A DNA stretch of 53,360 bases, taken from the NCBI GenBank assembly GCA_029253085.1, contig JAQXAF010000001.1:1-53360 (forward strand), in the 5' to 3' direction. A program made the position numbers and the translations under genes. Below are positions 46,483 through 53,360 of the stretch, piece after piece. A model generated the notes under the pieces. That model saw only the letters and a list, made by a program, of their open reading frames with translations, was not told the origin of the DNA and ran no database searches. Within the stretch, counting starts at the first letter, position 1; each line of letters starts with the position of its first letter. Source of the stretch: Luminiphilus sp. (lineage in GTDB: Bacteria; Pseudomonadota; Gammaproteobacteria; Pseudomonadales; Halieaceae).

Positions 46483-47377
46483 TGGGAGCCAGCGCTGCGG
46501 TTATGCGGCCATTATAGGTCGGCCCAACGTGGGGAAATCCACATTGCTAAATTATGCGTTGGGTCAAAAAATCAGCATCACTTCGAGGAAACCCCAAACG
46601 ACCCGTCACCAGGTTATGGGTATTTACACCGACAGTGGAGACCAAGTCGTATTTGTCGACACTCCGGGCATGCACTTGGAGCAGGGTAAGGCAATTAACC
46701 GATACATGAATCGGGCTGCAAGCAGCGCCCTAGCCGATGTTGACCTAGTTCTGTTTGTCGTTGACAGAAATCGATGGACCTCTGAGGACGATTTGGTAGT
46801 CGAGGCACTTCGACACACCGAAACACCCGTGGCCCTGGTAATCAATAAAATTGATCGCCTCGAGGATCAGGCTGTCTTACTGCCCTGGACGGAGTCTATT
46901 CGGTCTAAATACGGTTTCGACGCTATATTTCCCATTTCAGCGCTTCGACAGGCTAACTTGCCGGCTCTGATGACCTACATTCGAAATAAGATGCCACCGG
47001 GAGTCCATTTTTTCCCCGAAGATCAGGTCACTGACCGTTCTGAACGTTTTCTCGCCGCTGAATTAATTCGGGAAAAAATTGTTCGGCAATTAGGTGATGA
47101 AATGCCGTACACCACCGCAGTAGAGATAGAAAGTTTTAAGCTCGACGGTAAATTACTGCGGGTTGATGCGCTGATTTATGTCGAACGGCAGGGACAGAAA
47201 AAAATCGTCATTGGTGAGGGAGGCAGTCGATTAAGGTCAATTGGTACCGAAGCGAGAAAAGATATGGAAGTAGCTTTTTCTGGCAAGGTCATGCTCAAGC
47301 TATGGGTGAAGGTTAAGTCAGGCTGGTCTGATGACGAGCGTGCGCTCCGAAGCTTGGGATTTGAGGACGGCATCTGA
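46475..47377 (+). CDS. era: GTPase Era
   Basis: A 300-residue GTPase that binds 16S rRNA during small-subunit assembly. G motifs are [12 protein letters not shown] (G1), TTRHQ (G2), DTPGMH (G3) and NKIDRL (G4). The KH domain near the C-terminus has [20 protein letters not shown] and [22 protein letters not shown] 46475 lies within the end of rnc, and recO starts three bases after its stop. Confidence 0.96.
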   Translation: MTDGSQRCGYAAIIGRPNVGKSTLLNYALGQKISITSRKPQTTRHQVMGIYTDSGDQVVFVDTPGMHLEQGKAINRYMNRAASSALADVDLVLFVVDRNRWTSEDDLVVEALRHTETPVALVINKIDRLEDQAVLLPWTESIRSKYGFDAIFPISALRQANLPALMTYIRNKMPPGVHFFPEDQVTDRSERFLAAELIREKIVRQLGDEMPYTTAVEIESFKLDGKLLRVDALIYVERQGQKKIVIGEGGSRLRSIGTEARKDMEVAFSGKVMLKLWVKVKSGWSDDERALRSLGFEDGI

Positions 47378-47380
47378 GCA

Positions 47381-48160
47381 ATGGCCAGCGAGTTGGAGCC
47401 TGCCTGGTTGCTGCACCGGCGTAACTATGGCGATAGCGGATTTTTAGTAGATATATTGGGGCTCAATTCGGGACGTATATCGGCGGTCGTAAAGGGAGCG
47501 AGGCGTAAAGCGAGGGGGGGTAGTCATGCAGGTGTCCTGCAACCGTTTACCCCTCTACTGGTCGCTACCAGTGGGCGCGGCGAGTTAAAGACTTTGAGCC
47601 GACTGGAATTGGCGGGCGCGGGCATCGACCTGGCAGGTGAACGTGTCTTTAGTGGTTTTTACCTCAATGAACTGTTGGTGCGGTTGCTGCCGAAATTTGT
47701 GAGCTGTCCGACGCTGTTTGCACTCTACGGTGGCACGATTGATGCGTTGGTTGCCACAGAGGCTGAATTGGATTTGCGAAAATTTGAGCTTATGCTGTTG
47801 GAGGAACTGGGATACGGCCTTCGGTTTGATACCGATGCAAACAATGACCCCGTTGAGGCGACCAACGCTTATCTTTATGACCCCAGCATGGGTTTTGTGC
47901 CTCGGGCTTTTGGGCTTGATGATGCGAAAAACACAGAGGGTCACTTGCAGGGAGACCAACTGTTGAATATGGCGGATTGGTTATTTAACGGAGATGGTCT
48001 TCAGGCGTCGAATCGACGGGGTCTTAAAGAATTGATTCGACTCGCATTGCAGCTGCAACTTGGCGACCGACCCCTCAAAAGTCGCGAATTGTTAAAGGCC
48101 TTCAGATGGCGAGAAGCGCCTTCTCCAGATTCTGGGCGGCATGCACCTCAGGATCAGTAG
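47381..48160 (+). CDS. recO: DNA repair protein RecO
   Basis: A 259-residue recombination mediator that helps load RecA with RecR. The N-terminal OB fold has AWLLHRRNYGDSGFLVDILG and GRISAVVKGARRKARGG. The helical part has FYLNELLVRLLPKFVSCPTLFALY and LRKFELMLLEELGYGLRFD. The zinc cysteines found in some RecO proteins are absent, as is common in gammaproteobacteria. In pseudomonads pdxJ follows; here cysM does, 41 bases on. Confidence 0.93.
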   Translation: MASELEPAWLLHRRNYGDSGFLVDILGLNSGRISAVVKGARRKARGGSHAGVLQPFTPLLVATSGRGELKTLSRLELAGAGIDLAGERVFSGFYLNELLVRLLPKFVSCPTLFALYGGTIDALVATEAELDLRKFELMLLEELGYGLRFDTDANNDPVEATNAYLYDPSMGFVPRAFGLDDAKNTEGHLQGDQLLNMADWLFNGDGLQASNRRGLKELIRLALQLQLGDRPLKSRELLKAFRWREAPSPDSGRHAPQDQ

Positions 48161-48201
48161 CCTGTCCACGTGACCAAGACTGTAACAGTAAAGGAAGGCA
48201 C

Positions 48202-49107
48202 ATGAACCCCTCTGAAAGTTCGTATCCCACGATTGAGAGTGTTGTAGGCGAAACCCCCCTGGTTAGATTACAACGGCTGTCGCAGAACTCCAGTAACCAG
48301 GTGCTTTGTAAGCTCGAGGGCAATAATCCAGCAGGTTCTGTGAAGGATAGACCCGCGCTCAGTATGATTGCCGAGGCTGAAGCTCGGGGCGATATTCGAC
48401 CTGGAGATACGTTGATTGAGGCCACCAGTGGTAACACGGGTATTGCTTTGGCTATGGCTGCAGCGGTCCGGGGCTACCACATGCGCTTAATTATGCCTGC
48501 CCATATGAGTTCAGAGCGAAAATTGGCCATGGCAGCGTATGGTGCCGAGCTGATTCAAGTGAGCCGAGAGGAAGGTATGGAAGGTGCGAGAGACCTGGCG
48601 GAGGCTATGCAGGCCCGCGGGGAGGGCACTGTGCTCAATCAGTTTGGAAATTTTGATAATCCCCTAGCGCATTACCGAAGCACCGGACCTGAAATTTGGC
48701 GTCAGACCCGTGGGGAAGTCACGCATTTCATCAGTTCGATGGGCACCACAGGAACGATCATGGGAGTCTCAGCTTTTTTAAAGGAACAAAACCCCGATAT
48801 TCAAATTATTGGCTTACAGCCTCAAGATGGGTCTCAAATTCCGGGAATAAGACGCTGGTCAGAGGCTTATCGCCCAACAATCTTTCAGTCAGCGAAGGTC
48901 GATCGCACCATTGACATTTCTCAGGCGGAATCTGAGCTTATGATGCGTCGGCTTGCGAGTGAAGAGGGTATTTTTGCTGGAGTATCCTCAGGCGGATCAA
49001 TCAGCGCTGCATTACAAGTCAGTCAGGAAGTTGAGGGGGCAACCATTGTGGCGATCGTCTGCGATCGAGGCGATCGCTATCTCTCGACCGGTGTTTACGG
49101 AATTTGA
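48202..49107 (+). CDS. cysM: Cysteine synthase B (CysM)
   Basis: A 301-residue PLP enzyme that makes cysteine from O-acetylserine and sulfide or thiosulfate. Features are VGETPLVRLQRL, the PLP lysine in NPAGSVKDRPAL, EATSGNTGIALAM and SSMGTTGTIMGVS (phosphate-binding loop). The short C-terminus and SERKLAMAAYGAELI favour CysM over CysK. ATG 48202 has AAGGAAG upstream; a longer open frame from 48106 overlaps recO and is rejected. It lies 12 bases before relA, as part of cysM-relA-mazG. Confidence 0.93.
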   Translation: MNPSESSYPTIESVVGETPLVRLQRLSQNSSNQVLCKLEGNNPAGSVKDRPALSMIAEAEARGDIRPGDTLIEATSGNTGIALAMAAAVRGYHMRLIMPAHMSSERKLAMAAYGAELIQVSREEGMEGARDLAEAMQARGEGTVLNQFGNFDNPLAHYRSTGPEIWRQTRGEVTHFISSMGTTGTIMGVSAFLKEQNPDIQIIGLQPQDGSQIPGIRRWSEAYRPTIFQSAKVDRTIDISQAESELMMRRLASEEGIFAGVSSGGSISAALQVSQEVEGATIVAIVCDRGDRYLSTGVYGI

Positions 49108-49119
49108 GGGGGTGATGCC

Positions 49120-51353
49120 ATGGTGCAAGTCAGAGCTTTACTTGAAACCGAAAGTCTAGATCAGGCGAGCTTTGCAAGCTGGCTGACCGATCTTGCCACA
49201 CCCCTCGATACACTAGATCAAGCTCGACTGATCGATGCGTTTGAGCTGCTGCGTGAGCAGGGCTCTGAGCAATCTCAGGGGACTTTAGATTGGGCTGGTG
49301 ATGCGGACGTGCTGTCCGTAGGTCTTGAAATAGTGCAAATTCTTGCTGAGCTTAGGCTGGGTCCAGATGCTTTAATAGCGGGCTTCCTCTATCGCTCGGT
49401 GCGTCAGCAGGTCATTTCTATCGATAAAGTCAGGCACCGTTTTGGCGACAAAGTTGCTAGCCTTCTCGACGGTGTTTTGCGCATGGCGGCAGTCAGCGAC
49501 TTGACTGACTTAAGTGATGTTCCTGTTCTAGGGCAGTCTGCAGCACCTAACATTAATATAAGACGAATGCTGGTGGCTATCGTTGATGATGTACGTGTTG
49601 CTTTAATCAAATTGGCGGAGCGCACCGTTGCAATGCGTGTGTTAAAGGGGGCAAATGAGCACCGACAGCAACGTATTGCCTGGGAGGTTTTTAATGTCTA
49701 TGCGCCGTTGGCGCATCGGCTGGGCGTGGGTCATTTGAAATGGGAGTTGGAAGACCTCTCTTTTCGCTATACCAACAAAGATGCCTACCATAGGATTGCA
49801 AGCCTCCTGGATGGACGGCGTCAGGATCGAGACAGTTTCATTGCGCGAGTTAACGCACAGTTAACGCAAACACTGACGCAATCTGAGTTGGCTTTTGAAA
49901 TTACAGGCCGAGCAAAACATATTTATAGCATTTGGCGAAAAATGCAGCGTAAGGGTATTGGTTTCTCCCAAGTGCACGACATCCGAGCTCTGCGGATCTT
50001 GGTCAACGACGTGGCAGCTTGCTATCAGACCCTCGGTGTCGTGCATGGCATGTGGCGAAATATACCGAATGAGTTTGATGACTATATCGCTAGCCCTAAG
50101 GAAAATGGCTATCGGTCATTGCACACCGCTGTCATCGGGCCAGAAGGAAAAATACTAGAGGTACAAATTCGCACCGAAGAAATGCATGAGGAAGCTGAGT
50201 TAGGTGTCTGTGCGCACTGGCGATACAAAACTAGCGATGCTCATGGGGCGGGGCCCGATACGTACGAAGAAAAACTCAGCTGGCTCAGGCAGGTTTTGGA
50301 GTGGCACGAAACGGTGGGTGACGATGAGGTGATGGCTGAGCAGTTCACCTTCGATTCGGCACAAGATCGCGTTTATGTGTTTACCCCCAAGGGCGATGTA
50401 GTAAGTTTAGTTCAAGGGGCAACTCCTCTGGACTTTGCCTATCATGTTCATACAGAGGTTGGGCATCGTTGCAGGGGCGCTCGGGTAAACGGCAGTTTGG
50501 TACCCTTGACCTATGTGTTGGGTACAGGAGAGCGCGTTGAAATCTTAACCGCAAGTACCGTGCAGCCTCGCAGAGATTGGTTATTGTCATCCTCGGGTTT
50601 TTTGCGGACAGCCCGTGCACGTAATCGCGTTCAGCAATGGTTTAAGTCTCAGCATCGAGACGATAATGTGGCAGCAGGGCGTGAGCTGGTAGAGCGGGAG
50701 TGCTCGCGATTGGCGCTCACTTCGCTAGACTACAAGGCAATGTCTGAGGCGCTTAGTCTAGATGCCGTTGACGATATGTTCGCTGCGGTAGGGTCGGGTG
50801 ACCTCACGTCTAAACAGGTTCTCCGCGTCGCAAAAACTGTCACCCACTCAGATACCGCTTTACACCCGGAGTGGGCTATTCATCAGCAGCAATCTGCGCC
50901 AGAAGGTGCGACGAGGGTAGATGGTGTTGGTAATTTAGTGACACAATTTGCGGGTTGCTGCATGCCCGTGCCGGGTGATGGTATCGAGGGCTACATCACG
51001 CGATCTGGCGGCGTTACCGTGCACAGGGCGGATTGCGCGCGACTTCTGGCACTACACGACGAATTTCCCGAGCGCATTATTGCAGTCAGCTGGGGTGCCC
51101 CTGTTGTTGAACTATTCCCCGTCGATATCGAACTCACAGCCTATGATCGGCAGGGGCTGCTAGCCGATGTAACATCGGTTCTAGCGCAGGCGTCTGCCAA
51201 TGTGACCTCGATTAATACGCAGAGCCACCCCGGTGACAATACGGCGCACATGCGGCTACGCGCCGAGGTATCAACGATCGATGCACTCATGGAGTTGCTG
51301 GCAAGGCTGCACCAGCTCGATAACGTGATCTCGGCGAAAAGGGTTGTGGTGTA

Positions 51354-51354
<1 letters not shown>
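49120..51354 (+). CDS. relA: (p)ppGpp synthetase RelA
   Basis: A 744-residue ribosome-associated alarmone synthetase. The pseudo-hydrolase domain lacks the HD pair (GFLYRSVRQQV in that place), so it should only synthesise. The synthetase domain has GRAKHIYSIWRKMQRKG and the acidic EFDD motif (PNEFDDYIASPKENGYRSLHT). TGS (VYVFTPKGDVVSL), zinc-finger (GCCMPVPGDGIEGYITRSGG, then HRADC) and ACT domains follow. Its stop shares one base with the mazG start (TAATG). A SpoT-type hydrolase must exist elsewhere. Confidence 0.95.
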
Positions 51355-52941
<1,587 letters not shown>

Positions 52942-53027
52942 GCTTTTTCTTACAGCAATTACTTGTCATTAAAAATAAACATTGTTAGGTTGCAAACGTA
53001 CCTACTACTACACAGTTGGAGATTGGC

Positions 53028-53360
53028 ATGGCAGCAGCAAAGAAAGCACCAGCTAAAAAGAAAGCGGCACCTAAAAAGGCACCAGCGAAAAAGAAAGCAG
53101 TAGCGAAAAAAGCGCCGGCTAAGAAAGCGGTCACAAAAAAAGCACCGGCTAAAAAGGCCGCTGCAAAAAAAGCGCCCGCTAAGAAAAAAGCAGTAGCTAA
53201 AAAGGCACCTGCCAAGAAAAAGGCAGTAGCTAAAAAGGCACCTGCTAAGAAAAAAGCGGTAGCTAAGAAGGCACCTGCGAAGAAAAAAGCGGTAGCTAAG
53301 AAAGCACCCGCAAAGAAAAAGGCAGTAGCTAAGAAGGCACCTGCCAAGAAAAAAGCGGTA
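53028..53360 (+). CDS. Histone-H1-like Lys/Ala/Pro-rich DNA-binding protein (3' end outside window)
   Basis: A gene that starts at ATG 53028 (GGAG six bases upstream) and stays open to the last base, 111 codons. The product begins [20 protein letters not shown] and then repeats an 11-residue unit, [11 protein letters not shown], at least five times. It is about half Lys, with only Lys, Ala, Pro, Val and a single Thr after the start Met. This matches the C-terminal-tail type of bacterial histone H1-like/AlgP proteins that bind DNA non-specifically. No globular domain is seen so far; one could lie beyond the window. The repeat DNA is described separately. Confidence 0.8.
   Translation, partial: MAAAKKAPAKKKAAPKKAPAKKKAVAKKAPAKKAVTKKAPAKKAAAKKAPAKKKAVAKKAPAKKKAVAKKAPAKKKAVAKKAPAKKKAVAKKAPAKKKAVAKKAPAKKKAV
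53181..53360 (+). repeat. 33-base in-frame tandem repeat
   Basis: Five full copies (from 53181, 53214, 53247, 53280 and 53313) and a partial sixth starting at 53346, each encoding [11 protein letters not shown]. Copies differ almost only at third codon positions (AAA/AAG, GCA/GCG, GCT/GCC, CCT/CCC), so the protein is kept constant. Such an array can change copy number by slippage or recombination. Confidence 0.9.

Noticed and set aside
52985-53347. Minus-strand open frame encoding repeated Ala/Phe/Leu/Gly-rich hydrophobic units
   Set aside because: It is the antisense of the Lys/Ala-rich repeat gene; the plus strand has the ribosome site, and codon differences are silent in the plus-strand frame.
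53181-53360. Regular repeats at the window end as a CRISPR array
   Set aside because: Units are directly adjacent without spacers, in frame, and coding.

Overview
The window is chromosomal DNA of a free-living, probably marine, aerobic gammaproteobacterium. The pseudomonad-like run nadB / rpoE-rseABC-mucD-lepA-lepB-rnc-era-recO, the sdhE-ygfZ pair, a complete cbb3 oxidase operon, a GspA/GspB pair and dense coding with moderate GC suggest the OM60/NOR5 (Halieaceae) or a neighbouring lineage. That placement is inferred from gene order and protein character; no rRNA gene is present. Nearly everything is core genome. I see no phage, insertion sequence, CRISPR array or tRNA gene, and no gap longer than 300 bases without a gene.

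Bases 1-7430 hold the end of gspA and gspB (type II secretion assembly), an aldo/keto reductase (tas), a secreted PhoA-type alkaline phosphatase, an ammonium transporter, a CPA2 cation/proton antiporter and an unlisted 36-residue membrane protein. Bases 7430-13440 hold a DUF2970 protein, B12-dependent methionine synthase (metH) behind a palindromic operator-like site, nfuA and a DAHP synthase. Bases 13570-19640 carry an AddB-like/AddA-like nuclease-helicase pair. A decayed TauE/SafE remnant overlapping rarD follows.

Bases 21048-30093 (minus strand) form one respiratory operon, ccoN-O-Q-P-G-H-I-S, followed by a TauE/SafE-type membrane protein with a His-rich tail and a MobA-like nucleotidyltransferase. 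It encodes the cbb3 terminal oxidase plus the copper import and assembly factors it needs. Upstream lie a Yip1-family membrane protein and a very large DUF1631 protein ending in degenerate GGDEF- and EAL-like domains.

Bases 34570-53360 hold ung, ygfZ, sdhE and nadB. Then comes the envelope stress operon rpoE-rseA-rseB-rseC-mucD, with a recognisable sigma-E promoter in front. Next are translation, export and RNA processing genes (lepA, lepB, a DUF4845 gene, rnc, era, recO), then cysM, relA, mazG and adk. The window ends inside a Lys/Ala/Pro-rich histone-H1-like gene built of 33-base repeats. Many starts are TTG or GTG, and several neighbours overlap by 4-30 bases, indicating translational coupling.
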